DNA of 64,000 nt from Allobrachymonas denitrificans DSM 15123 (GTDB lineage: Bacteria > Pseudomonadota > Gammaproteobacteria > Burkholderiales > Burkholderiaceae_C), in assembly GCF_900110225.1 (NCBI RefSeq), contig NZ_FOCW01000001.1:992001-1056000 (forward strand). The letters run 5' to 3'. The notes below the pieces were generated by a model that saw only the letters and a list, made by a program, of their open reading frames with translations, made no database searches and was not told where the DNA came from. Made by a program: the position numbers and the translations under genes. Positions 21,672 to 29,796 of this stretch are shown in pieces. The stretch's first letter is position 1, and each line of letters starts with the position of its first letter.

Positions 21672-21743
21672 CCGCTCAGCCGTTCAGCCGTTCAGCCGTT
21701 CAGCCGTTCAGCCGTTCAGCCGTTCAGCCGTTCAGCCGTTCAG
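21672..21743. repeat. Octamer tandem repeat CCGTTCAG, nine units
   Basis: Eight perfect consecutive copies (21680-21743) preceded by one variant CCGCTCAG (21672-21679) and followed by a diverged GTCGTCAG (21744-21751). It fills the gap between convergent mutT and the FabZ-like dehydratase and overlaps the stop codon of the latter (21740-21742). Because TGA falls in the first unit read on the minus strand, changes in copy number would not change the protein. Likely a slippage-prone VNTR. Confidence 0.95.
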
Positions 21744-22258
21744 GTCGTCAGGGCAGCCAGCTTTTCCGCCGGAATGATGTGCTGCAGGCTTTCTGCCGGC
21801 ACATGGGACACCATGAACTCCAGCGTGGCGGCTTCCTGTCCGTCCACCGTGGCCGTGCAGCTGGCCAGCACGGCTTTTTCTCCCATGCGGCGGCAGTGCA
21901 GTGTGAAATGCACCTGCTCGCTGGGCAGCACGGGGCGCTTGAACCATGCCTTGCGGATGCCGGTGAGCATGCCGAGGTGGCCAGGGCCGATGGCGCGCGC
22001 CACCGGATCGCCTGCCAGCAGGCCGGCGCCCGCCAGCTGGGCAGCGGCTTCCAGCAGAAGGGCACCCGGCACGATGGCACAGCCCGGAAAATGCCCGGCC
22101 AGCACCGGATCGTCTTCGCTCCAGCATGCGAGGCCGGTGTAATGGTCGTGGGCCAGTACTTCCGCCTGCTGCAGCAATTGCAGCGGAGCACGATGGGGCA
22201 GCAGGGCGGTGATGGCCGCGCGATCGAGGCGGATGGGGTAGTGTAGGGTTTCGGTCAT
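21740..22258 (-). CDS. FabZ-type 3-hydroxyacyl-ACP dehydratase of the aryl-polyene cluster
   Basis: A 172-residue hotdog protein starting MTETLHYPIRL at 22258. The catalytic residues of FabZ are present: His in LAGHFPGCAIVPG and Glu in ALLLEAAAQLAG; the lead-in LLPHRAPLQLL is also FabZ-like. It would dehydrate 3-hydroxyacyl-ACP to the trans-2-enoyl form that becomes one double bond of the polyene. Its ATG overlaps the PAP2 stop by 4 bases. Last gene of the left arm; its stop lies in the octamer repeat. Confidence 0.85.
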   Translation of the reverse strand: MTETLHYPIRLDRAAITALLPHRAPLQLLQQAEVLAHDHYTGLACWSEDDPVLAGHFPGCAIVPGALLLEAAAQLAGAGLLAGDPVARAIGPGHLGMLTGIRKAWFKRPVLPSEQVHFTLHCRRMGEKAVLASCTATVDGQEAATLEFMVSHVPAESLQHIIPAEKLAALTT

Positions 22259-22974
22259 GGCTGCAGGGAAACAGGAGCGGATTGACGCTGCAGGCGAGCC
22301 TTGCGCCAGCGCGTGGCCAGCACGGCCATGCAGCCGGCCGACAGGCCAAGCGCGATGCCGGCCAGCACATCCCACCAGACATGCTGCTTGGTGGCCAGCG
22401 TGGAAAATCCGATGGCGATGCACCACAGCAAGCTGGTGATGTGCAGCCAGCGCGGAGCGCGCATTTCAAGCAGTTCGTGGCGGATCCAAGCCCAGGCAAA
22501 CAGCGCATAGGCCACGTGCATGGAGGGAAATGCATTGCCCGGCGCGTCCACGCTTTGCAGGATGCGACCCAGCGGCTGGCTGCTCCAGTCGACCCGGGGC
22601 TGGTCGAAGGTGGTGGGGTACCAGTAGTAGAAGGCCAGGCCAGCAGCGCACATCAGGAAGGCGCTGACGCCGTGCCAGAGCAGGCCGCGCAGATCCGGCT
22701 GCAGGGCGCCAGGCAGGGAGACATAGACCCAGAGCGAAAAATAGACGATGACCCAATGCGGCGAGAAGGCCACGATGCGGTCGATCCATGTGTCTGGCAT
22801 GACGGTGACCGGAAACACGGGGTCGTGCAGCAGCTCGAAATAGAACAGGAAGAACACCCACATGAAGGCGGTGGTACCCAGCGCCTTGAGCCACCAGAGG
22901 GTGGACACGCGCTGCCAGAGCTGGCGTTGCCAGCTGGCGGACATGCCCGGAAGAGGTGCCCCTGTGCGTGACAT
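22255..22974 (-). CDS. PAP2-family membrane phosphatase
   Basis: A 239-residue inner-membrane protein with about six hydrophobic helices; start MSRTGAPLPG at 22974 (ATGA overlap with the upstream gene). PAP2 motifs are visible: AFPSMHVAYALF and TKQHVWWDVLAG, which supply the catalytic histidines; the first KxxxxxxRP motif is not obvious. Members dephosphorylate lipid phosphates or inositol-lipid substrates. In this operon it could process a lipid carrier or a phosphatidic-acid-like intermediate of the pigment; that is inference. Confidence 0.8.
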   Translation of the reverse strand: MSRTGAPLPGMSASWQRQLWQRVSTLWWLKALGTTAFMWVFFLFYFELLHDPVFPVTVMPDTWIDRIVAFSPHWVIVYFSLWVYVSLPGALQPDLRGLLWHGVSAFLMCAAGLAFYYWYPTTFDQPRVDWSSQPLGRILQSVDAPGNAFPSMHVAYALFAWAWIRHELLEMRAPRWLHITSLLWCIAIGFSTLATKQHVWWDVLAGIALGLSAGCMAVLATRWRKARLQRQSAPVSLQP

Positions 22975-23849
22975 CAGTTGTAGATGCCGATCAGCGCAAT
23001 GCCGCCAGTCACATAGCGCTTCTGCGCCACCAGCGGGCTGTTGGCGAATTTCGCGCCGTGCAGGCTGTCGTAGCGCACATAGGAGCCGAGCCACACATTA
23101 CGGTACTTGCGGCTCAGCGAAAACAGCAGTTGCGAGCCGCTGTAGCCCGAGCTTGCCTGGTAGGCCGGACGGCTGGCGGAGGCGTATTGCGGTGCCACGT
23201 CATAGAAGTAGGCGTGCTGCTTGCGGCTGGCAAAGATGGGGCCGGCCACCATGCCGAGGTTCCACTGGCCCAGCGGCACATCCAGATTGAGGTTGGGGGA
23301 GAACACCACGCCGGCGTTTCTGGGAGAGCGTTCCACCGTGAAGGCCTGCCGCACCGGCAGGCGCAGGCGCAGGTTGACGGGGTGGGTTTTGCCGTCGATC
23401 AGCGTGAAGTCGAGTTGCGGGCCCAGTTCGACGGTGGGCTTGAGATCGGGCATGCCGGCACGCTCGGGCACGTTGCCGCGCGTGGGGGGCGAGAGCGAGG
23501 CGCTGATGGACAGCTCGATCCGGTCGTTGTTGAACAGTTCGCCGCGCATGCCGTACTTGTCGGACTTGAAGAAGTCCCCTTCGTAATGCAGGTAGGGCAC
23601 CGGCAGCACCATGGTCTTGGTGGTCTTCGCGCCCCGATAGGCCGGGAAGTGGACCACGCCGGCGCCCAGACCGATGCCTTCCAGCCCCTCGATGCCGAAC
23701 AGCTTGCGCGATCCGCTGCCATCTTCCGGCGTGGCGGCGGCATCCTTGGCGGGCAGCGCCGTCTGTGCATGCAGGGGCGCGTGCAGGCCGGCAGCGAAGA
23801 CGGCAAGCAGCAGGCCGGCGGAGGGAAGGCGGAGGCGGGCAGGCAGCAT
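22974..23849 (-). CDS. MipA/OmpV-family outer-membrane protein
   Basis: A 291-residue protein with a clear signal peptide (LLLAVFAAGLHAPLHAQ, cleavage after Ala-Gln region). The body has alternating beta-strand pattern, GLGAGVVHFPAYRGA near the start and a long series of aromatic strands, as in MltA-interacting protein/OmpV porin-like barrels. It ends ...IALIGIYN, without the usual terminal Phe. In the middle of the left arm it is a candidate outer-membrane partner for pigment delivery. Confidence 0.82.
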   Translation of the reverse strand: MLPARLRLPSAGLLLAVFAAGLHAPLHAQTALPAKDAAATPEDGSGSRKLFGIEGLEGIGLGAGVVHFPAYRGAKTTKTMVLPVPYLHYEGDFFKSDKYGMRGELFNNDRIELSISASLSPPTRGNVPERAGMPDLKPTVELGPQLDFTLIDGKTHPVNLRLRLPVRQAFTVERSPRNAGVVFSPNLNLDVPLGQWNLGMVAGPIFASRKQHAYFYDVAPQYASASRPAYQASSGYSGSQLLFSLSRKYRNVWLGSYVRYDSLHGAKFANSPLVAQKRYVTGGIALIGIYN

Positions 23850-23870
23850 GCGGAATCCTTGCGGAGGGGC

Positions 23871-25229
23871 TCAGTATTCGGTCTGGTTGGGCAGCAGGCC
23901 CGGGATGGCGATGATGTCGTTGCGGCGCTTCTTCCAGGCGCGGTAGGTGCGCCTGAGGTTGAGCGTGGACAGCAGATAATACGCGCCCTTGAGGATGCGG
24001 ATGGAGCCCCAGATGGGCGTCTTGCCATAGATGTCGCCGGCCAGCATGGAGAGCAGGGCTTCCCGCATGCGGTACTTGTCCGAGGGCGACATGAACATGT
24101 CGCGCATGGTGGGGTTGGTGACGCGGTAGATGAACCAGGAGAACTCGCGCGGACCGTGGCGCATCTGCATGTCGAACTTGCGCAGGGCGGCGGCGCTGCG
24201 CGCAGGCTGCGAGAGACAGGTGTCGATGGCTTCTGCGGCGAATACGCCGCCTTTCATGGCCAGCCACACGCCAGAGGAGAACACCGGATCGATGAAGGCG
24301 TAGGCATCTCCCAGCATCACGTAATTGCGGCCGTGGTTGCGCTCGGACACGTAGGAGAAGTTGCCGGTGGCCGTCACGTGGGCGTGGATCTGTGCCTGTT
24401 CCAGTCGCTTGGCCAGCGGCGGGCAGGTGGCGATGGTGTCGAGCAGGAACTGTTCCAGACTGCGACCGGCGCGTGTCTTGAGGTAGTGCGGCCAGGTTAC
24501 CATGCCGACGCTGGTGACGCCATCCTGTAGGGGGATGAACCAGAACCAGCCGTGGTCGAACCAGAAGATGGTGATGTTGCCGGCGGCCTGGCCATCGTGG
24601 CGTTTGGCCCCGGTGAAGTGGGCATAGACGGCAGTGCTGTTGTGCCGCTTGTTCGGGTGCTTGATCCTGAACTTGTTCGACAGGAAGGTGTCACGACCGG
24701 AGGCATCCACCAGGAAGCGGGCCTGCCACTGGCTGGTGCTGCCATCATCGTGCCGCGCCTGCACGGTGACCTGCTCCGGGTTGCTGTCCAGGTCGACGCT
24801 CGTGACCTTGCAGCCTTCCACGGTGTGCACGCCCTTGCGGGTGGCGTTGCGGAACAGGATCTCGTCGAAATCCGAACGCAGCACCTGATAGGCCGAGGGC
24901 ATGCTCTTGTCCCAGGCATCGGCAAACTGGAAAGTCTGGCTGCCGACTTCGTGCCAGGGCGAGACGAACTCGGCGCCGTGCTTGGGCATGCCGATGGCGC
25001 GGATCTCGTCGCCCACGCCCAGTTCGTCAAGCAGGGGCAGGTTGGCCGGCAGCAGGGATTCGCCGATGTGGAAGCGCGGATGATGCGACTTTTCGAGCAG
25101 GGCGACCTTGTAGCCCTTCTGCGCCAGCAGCGGCGCCACCGTGCTGCCGCCGGGGCCGCCGCCGATGACCAGCACGTCATACAGGGTGTCCTGCGAGCCG
25201 GCGGCGGGCCGGGAGGTGTCGGGAGTCAT
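23871..25229 (-). CDS. FAD-dependent oxidoreductase, tryptophan-halogenase-like
   Basis: A 452-residue flavoprotein. The N-terminal FAD site is VLVIGGGPGGSTVAPLLA, then RFHIGESLLPAN; WFWFIP (about 229-234) matches the WxWxIP signature of flavin-dependent halogenases; a second FAD motif is MLGDAYAFIDPVFSSG. Similar proteins occur in xanthomonadin and flexirubin-type clusters, where they are linked to halogenation or aryl oxidation. It sits between the ketosynthase and MipA genes. Whether it halogenates cannot be told from sequence; monooxygenase or dehydrogenase activity is an alternative. Confidence 0.82.
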   Translation of the reverse strand: MTPDTSRPAAGSQDTLYDVLVIGGGPGGSTVAPLLAQKGYKVALLEKSHHPRFHIGESLLPANLPLLDELGVGDEIRAIGMPKHGAEFVSPWHEVGSQTFQFADAWDKSMPSAYQVLRSDFDEILFRNATRKGVHTVEGCKVTSVDLDSNPEQVTVQARHDDGSTSQWQARFLVDASGRDTFLSNKFRIKHPNKRHNSTAVYAHFTGAKRHDGQAAGNITIFWFDHGWFWFIPLQDGVTSVGMVTWPHYLKTRAGRSLEQFLLDTIATCPPLAKRLEQAQIHAHVTATGNFSYVSERNHGRNYVMLGDAYAFIDPVFSSGVWLAMKGGVFAAEAIDTCLSQPARSAAALRKFDMQMRHGPREFSWFIYRVTNPTMRDMFMSPSDKYRMREALLSMLAGDIYGKTPIWGSIRILKGAYYLLSTLNLRRTYRAWKKRRNDIIAIPGLLPNQTEY

Positions 25230-25259
25230 GGAAATTCCTTTCGGCTGCGGCTGCCTGAA

Positions 25260-26534
25260 TCAGGCAGAAGCGTGCGGCCGGTATTTGCGCGCCAGCAGGG
25301 AAACATTGCTGCCGCCAAAGGCAAACGAGTTGGACAGCGCATACTCTAGCGCAAGCCCGTGACGGGCTTGTAGCGGAACGTAATCCAGCGGGCAGGCCGG
25401 ATCGGGAGCGTGCAGGTTGGCCGTGGGCGGAATGGAGCCGGTGTGCAGGCTCAGCAGCGTGCTGGCAAACTCGACGGCGCCCGCAGCGCCGATCAGGTGG
25501 CCGTGCATGGACTTGGTGGCGCTGACCGGGATCTGGCCGGCATAGGGGCCGAAAACATCCTGAATCGACTGCGATTCGGTGGCGTCTCCTACCTGGGTGG
25601 CAGTGCCGTGGGCGTTGATGTAGCTCACCTGTTCCGGCTGGATGTGCGCCTCGTGCAGCGCCTGGCGCATGGCGCGGGCCTGGCCGTCCGCCGAGGGGGC
25701 GGTCAGGTGGGCGGCATCGCTGCTGCTGCCGTAGCCGCAGAGCACGCCGTAGATGGTGGCGCCGCGGGCTTCGGCCGCGCTGCGTGTTTCCAGCAGCAGG
25801 GCGGCTGCACCTTCACCCAGCACGAAGCCGTTGCGGCGGGCGTCGAAGGGCTTGCAGCTTGCAGTGATGTCATCCGCATCCGGTGTGGCCAGCACGCGCA
25901 GCGCATTCCAGCCCAGATAGGCACCGGTGGTGAGCTGCGCTTCGGTACCGATCACCAGCATGGTGTCGGCCTGACCAGCCAGGATGGCGCGCCAGGCTTC
26001 GCCAATGGCGACGGCCGAAGAGGCACACGCAACGCTATAGGTGTGCGAGGAGCCCTTGAGTCCGTAGCGCATGGAGGCGGCCGCGGCAGTGGCGTTGGCC
26101 ATCAGGCGCGGTACCGTGAGCGGGTGCAGCACGGTGGGGTTGCGGTGGCCGCTGCCCTCGGGGTCGTACAGGCGCTGGTAGAAGGTGGAGTAGAGGGCTT
26201 CCAGCGTTTCCGCACCGGCCAGGCCCACGCCCACATACACGCCGGCACGGTCGGTGTTGACGGTGTCGCGCGAAAAGCCGGCATCCTGCAGCGCCGCGGC
26301 GGCGGCCACCATGCCGAGCTGTGTGGCACGGTCCAGGCCATGATCGGCCCGTTCGAGACGGGTTTCCAGGCCGGGCGGCAAGGGAGCAGCCAGGGCATTG
26401 GGCAGCCAGCGGCGTACGGCCTCGGGAGCCTGGGTGACGGCGCTGCGGCCTTCCAGCCAGGCGGCAAAGCTGGCATCGCGCGTCAGCCCGGAAGGCGTGA
26501 CCAGACCAATGCCGGAAACGACGACCTCACGCAT
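25260..26534 (-). CDS. Beta-ketoacyl-ACP synthase (FabF-like) of the aryl-polyene cluster
   Basis: A 424-residue condensing enzyme starting MREVVVSGIGLVTPSG at 26534. Active-site triad: Cys in YSVACASSAVAIG, His in NAHGTATQVGD and His in SMHGHLIGAAGAVEF; the C-terminal NSFAFGGSNVSL is diagnostic. It overlaps the ACP gene by 8 bases. It would extend the ACP-bound chain with malonyl units and resembles the ApeR/ApeO group of ketosynthases. Which of the two cluster ketosynthases starts and which elongates is not visible. Confidence 0.9.
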   Translation of the reverse strand: MREVVVSGIGLVTPSGLTRDASFAAWLEGRSAVTQAPEAVRRWLPNALAAPLPPGLETRLERADHGLDRATQLGMVAAAAALQDAGFSRDTVNTDRAGVYVGVGLAGAETLEALYSTFYQRLYDPEGSGHRNPTVLHPLTVPRLMANATAAAASMRYGLKGSSHTYSVACASSAVAIGEAWRAILAGQADTMLVIGTEAQLTTGAYLGWNALRVLATPDADDITASCKPFDARRNGFVLGEGAAALLLETRSAAEARGATIYGVLCGYGSSSDAAHLTAPSADGQARAMRQALHEAHIQPEQVSYINAHGTATQVGDATESQSIQDVFGPYAGQIPVSATKSMHGHLIGAAGAVEFASTLLSLHTGSIPPTANLHAPDPACPLDYVPLQARHGLALEYALSNSFAFGGSNVSLLARKYRPHASA

Positions 26535-26817
26535 GGCCGGAGGAAGCTGCCTGCGCTGCAAGGTCGGGCATCTCGCCGTTGTTGCGGGCGCGGATGGCCT
26601 GCTCCAGATCGGCCACCACTTCATCCAGCGTCATGGTGCCGTAGCGCATCGGCTCCTCGATCTGGAAGCCGTACTTGTCCTCGATCTCGAACAGCATTTC
26701 GACCAGACCCAGGGAGTCGAGGCCCAGTTCGCCCATCTTTGCTGCCGGATCGGCGAGCTTGTCCACCGGAACGTCGGGTTGCTGGCGCAGGTAGTCGAGA
26801 ATCAGTTCTTTGAGCAT
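26527..26817 (-). CDS. Acyl carrier protein (left arm)
   Basis: A 96-residue ACP starting MLKELILDYLRQQP at 26817. The phosphopantetheine serine is in LGLDSLGLVEML; the helix that follows is YGFQIEEP. It has an unusual Ala/Ser-rich tail. First gene of the minus-strand arm, overlapping the ketosynthase by 8 bases. The 26935-start extension is in frame but not ACP-like and was rejected. Confidence 0.88.
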   Translation of the reverse strand: MLKELILDYLRQQPDVPVDKLADPAAKMGELGLDSLGLVEMLFEIEDKYGFQIEEPMRYGTMTLDEVVADLEQAIRARNNGEMPDLAAQAASSGHA

Positions 26818-26993
26818 GGTTGCAAACAGGGCCCCCAGAGAGCCGTGGCAGTAAGGGAATGACGGAACAGCACTGGCGCCCGGGTTGTACGCGATACGTT
26901 TGCAATGAACAGCTACAGATGCAAGGCGAGGCAAAGCGGGCCGGCCAGCTGGCGAATCCTATAATTCTAGCTTTGTAGCACACAGGAACCATC
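26818..26993. promoter_or_regulatory. Divergent promoter region of the aryl-polyene cluster
   Basis: 176 bases between the two ACP genes, the only place where both arms can start. On the plus strand a perfect TATAAT lies at 26960-26965, 29 bases before the ACP start, with AGGAA just upstream of the ATG. No good -35 box is present at the right distance, so an activator may be needed. No clear minus-strand promoter was recognised. Confidence 0.6.
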
Positions 26994-27287
26994 ATGAGCG
27001 ACGTACAACATACCCCTGACGCCGCCGTCGTTGACGCACTGCTGCCCGAACTGGCAGAGCTTGTCGTCGAGGCCGTCAACCTCGACATGCCCGCTTCCGA
27101 GATCGAGCCGGATACCCCGCTCTACCGCGACGGCCTCGGTCTGGATTCGATCGACATCCTCGAGATCGCGCTGGTGGTGTCCAAGCGTTACGGTCTGCAG
27201 ATCAAGGCCGGTGATGCCGACAACGCCAAGGTGTTCGCGTCCCTGCGTGCACTGGCCGGCCATATCGTCACGCACCGCACGGCCTGA
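26994..27287 (+). CDS. Acyl carrier protein (right arm)
   Basis: A 97-residue ACP. The phosphopantetheine site is GLGLDSIDILEIAL, more typical of ApeE/ApeF-type carriers; KRYGLQIKAGDADN follows. It is divergent from the left-arm ACP, giving the cluster two carriers as in characterised aryl-polyene systems. Its TGA overlaps the start of the next gene (TGATG). Confidence 0.9.
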   Translation: MSDVQHTPDAAVVDALLPELAELVVEAVNLDMPASEIEPDTPLYRDGLGLDSIDILEIALVVSKRYGLQIKAGDADNAKVFASLRALAGHIVTHRTA

Positions 27288-28081
27288 TGCTCGATCCCGC
27301 GCACGCGGGAGCCTGCTGCATGTTTCCACTCGACTCTGTCCCAGCCACTGCCGCCGCAAAGCGGCGCCCACCGCTGCGCGCCATGCTCAAGGTGCTGGCG
27401 GTTCTGGCGTATGCGGCGCTGGTGTTCTGGGCCTGCGTGCAGCCGGAGCCGCGCTGGTGGACGCTGCTTCCCATGCTGGCGCCGCTGGCCCTGTGGGCCG
27501 GGGCGGTGCTGGGCGCGCGAATGGCGGGACGGGCCGGAGCGATCCTGCTGGCGGTCGGCATGCTGGCAGTGCTGGCAGGGGGCCTTGCCTGGCTGGTGCC
27601 GGCAGGGCATGACGGGCTGGTGCAGCCGCAACAGGTGCGTCTCTACTATTTTCTGCAGGAAACCTTGCTGCTGGGGCTGGTGTTCTGGGCCTTTGCGCAC
27701 ACGCTGCGGGCCGGGCAGACGCCGCTGTGCACGACGATGGCAGGGGTGGTGCATCCGGTGCTCACGCCTGTGCTGCTGCGCTACACGCGCGGCGTGACCT
27801 GGCTGTGGGCCGGGGCGATTGCACTGATCTGGCTGGTGTCGGCGGTGCTGTTTGTTTTTGCCACACCGGCGGTGTGGGCCTTCTTTTCCTCCGTGCTGTC
27901 GCCGCTGCTGATGGTGGCGCTGTTCGTGCTGGAAGTGCTGGCGCGACGCTGGCTGCTGCCGCCCGGCGAGCAGACCGGTCTGGCGCAGACCCTGCGTGCC
28001 ATGCGCACGGTGGACTGGCGCTCGTTTTCCGGCGCAGCGCATACCAGGGTGGATGACAAGGGCATGGAGCCTCTGCGATGA
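27287..28081 (+). CDS. COG4648-like integral membrane protein
   Basis: A 264-residue protein with about seven hydrophobic helices (for example MLKVLAVLAYAALVFWACV and AGAIALIWLVSAVLFVFA). It carries the pattern FCxxFxHTLRxGxxPLCT, here FAHTLRAGQTPLCTTMAG, seen in the membrane protein that commonly sits beside the ligase gene of aryl-polyene clusters. ATG 27287 overlaps the ACP stop; an internal ATG at 27320 is possible. Function unknown. Confidence 0.75.
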   Translation: MLDPAHAGACCMFPLDSVPATAAAKRRPPLRAMLKVLAVLAYAALVFWACVQPEPRWWTLLPMLAPLALWAGAVLGARMAGRAGAILLAVGMLAVLAGGLAWLVPAGHDGLVQPQQVRLYYFLQETLLLGLVFWAFAHTLRAGQTPLCTTMAGVVHPVLTPVLLRYTRGVTWLWAGAIALIWLVSAVLFVFATPAVWAFFSSVLSPLLMVALFVLEVLARRWLLPPGEQTGLAQTLRAMRTVDWRSFSGAAHTRVDDKGMEPLR

Positions 28082-29796
28082 GTGCCAGGACAGACTGGCC
28101 CCTGTGTGGCCATGCGCAAGCGGATGCGGTGCTGGCGCGGGATGAGCGGGGCGCCATCACCGTGGGGCAGTGGCTGCAAGACGTGCAGGAGCTGGCGGCA
28201 CGGCTGCCGGCCGATTGCACCCATGTGCTGAATGTGTGCCGCAACCGGTATTTATTCCTGGTGGGCTTGGGTGCCGGAATTGTGAGCGGACGTGTCAGTC
28301 TGCAACCTTCCTCGCTGGCGCCCGAAGCGGTGCGCCATTTGCTGCAGCATGCACCGCGACCCGTGTGCCTGCATGACGGCGAAACCGAAGGGCTGGAGGC
28401 GCTGATGCCGCTGCTGGCCGTGGAGCGTCAGGATGCGGCAGTGGCAGAGTCTGTACCGGATATCCCTCAGGTGCCTGCGGAGCAGGTGGTGTCGCTGGTG
28501 TTCACGTCCGGTTCGACAGGCCAGCCGGTCCCCCATGCCAAGACCTGGGGCAAGCTGCACCTGAATGCGCTGGCCGAAGCGCAGTTGCTGGGGCTGGACA
28601 AAGGCCCGCAGGCCTGCATTGTGGGCACGGTGCCCTCGCAGCACATGTACGGTTTTGAATCGGTGATGCTGCTGGCCCTGCTGGCAGGCAGCAGCCTGTG
28701 GACCGGACGGCCTTTCTATCCGGCAGACGTGGCGCAGGCGCTGGCCTCCGTGCCGCAGCCGCGCATGCTGGTGACGACGCCGGTGCACCTGCGTGTGCTG
28801 GTGGATGCCGGGCTGACGTATCCGGCCGTGGATCAGCTGCTTTGTGCCACGGCACCGCTAGCGCCTGCGCTGGCCGAGCAGGCAGAGGCCCATTTTGGCG
28901 CTCCCCTGCGCGAGATCTACGGCAGTACGGAAACCAGCCAGTTGGGCGTGCGTCGCCCGCTGGACGGCCCCGCTTGGCGCCTGTTTCCCGGGGTGCGGCT
29001 GGAGCAGGAGGGCGGCACCACGTTTGCCAGCGGCGGGCATGTCGAGGGGCGGGTGCCGATGTCCGACTTGATCGAGCTGGTGGGTGAGGAAGGCTTCATC
29101 CTGCATGGTCGCAAGACGGACATGGTGAACATTGCGGGTCGCCGCTCCTCGCTGGCCTATCTCAATCATCAGCTGGCACAGGTGCCCGGCATTCAGGATG
29201 GCGCGTTCTTCCTGCCGCAACCGGTGGACCTGCCGGGCAGCCACGCACCGATGGTGCCGGAGGTGGAGCGTCTGTGCCTGGTGGTGCAGGCGCCGGGCAT
29301 GACAGGGCGCCAGATTCTGGACGGACTGCGCCCCTATGTGGAAGCAGTATTCCTGCCGCGCCCGCTGATCCAGGTGGAGCGCATGCCGCGCAACGAGACG
29401 GGCAAGTTGCCGCAACAGGCCTTGCAGGCGCTGTATGCCGAACACCAGCGCCAGCTGCACGCGCAGCAGGCCATGACGCTGCTGCGATGGCAGGTGCCTG
29501 CTGATCATCCGGTGTTTGCCGGTCATTTTCCCGGTCATCCCGTGGTGCCGGGTGCCATGCTGCTGCAGCGCTGCGTGGAGGCCTGGCGAGCCTTGCCGCA
29601 GGCACGGGGGCAGGCCTGCACCATCGCGCAGGCCAAGTTTCTGCTGCCGTGTATTCCCGGCGATGTGCTGGAGTTCAGGCTGGAGCCGGTGGAGAGCCCC
29701 GGCAAGCCTTTTGCAGCGGCATTTCGCGTGCTGCGCGGAGAAGATACCGTGGCTAGCGGCATGCTGCGTGCGTTGCCGGTTGCGGAGCCGGCATGA
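28078..29796 (+). CDS. Acyl-AMP ligase fused to a C-terminal hotdog dehydratase-like domain
   Basis: A 572-residue two-domain protein. Residues about 1-460 are an adenylate-forming ligase with LVFTSGSTGQPVPHAKTW (about 140-157), YGSTETSQ and the C-terminal ETGKLP lysine. It would activate the aryl starter acid and load it on ACP (ApeH role). Residues about 470-572 are a hotdog domain with HPVFAGHFPGHPVVPG (ApeI-like); the FabZ Glu position holds Gln. In other described clusters these are separate genes. The ATG overlaps the upstream stop and the stop overlaps the next ATG. Confidence 0.85.
   Translation: MSARTDWPLCGHAQADAVLARDERGAITVGQWLQDVQELAARLPADCTHVLNVCRNRYLFLVGLGAGIVSGRVSLQPSSLAPEAVRHLLQHAPRPVCLHDGETEGLEALMPLLAVERQDAAVAESVPDIPQVPAEQVVSLVFTSGSTGQPVPHAKTWGKLHLNALAEAQLLGLDKGPQACIVGTVPSQHMYGFESVMLLALLAGSSLWTGRPFYPADVAQALASVPQPRMLVTTPVHLRVLVDAGLTYPAVDQLLCATAPLAPALAEQAEAHFGAPLREIYGSTETSQLGVRRPLDGPAWRLFPGVRLEQEGGTTFASGGHVEGRVPMSDLIELVGEEGFILHGRKTDMVNIAGRRSSLAYLNHQLAQVPGIQDGAFFLPQPVDLPGSHAPMVPEVERLCLVVQAPGMTGRQILDGLRPYVEAVFLPRPLIQVERMPRNETGKLPQQALQALYAEHQRQLHAQQAMTLLRWQVPADHPVFAGHFPGHPVVPGAMLLQRCVEAWRALPQARGQACTIAQAKFLLPCIPGDVLEFRLEPVESPGKPFAAAFRVLRGEDTVASGMLRALPVAEPA

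Noticed and set aside
21672-21743. The octamer array as a CRISPR or iteron set
   Set aside because: Units are directly contiguous without spacers, are only 8 bases long, and no cas or rep gene is near.
22255-23094. Longer starts for the PAP2, KS, ACP and DppB genes
   Set aside because: The extra residues overlap neighbouring genes and are Arg/Pro/Ala-rich frame artefacts; the chosen starts give 4-8 base overlaps and family-typical N-termini.
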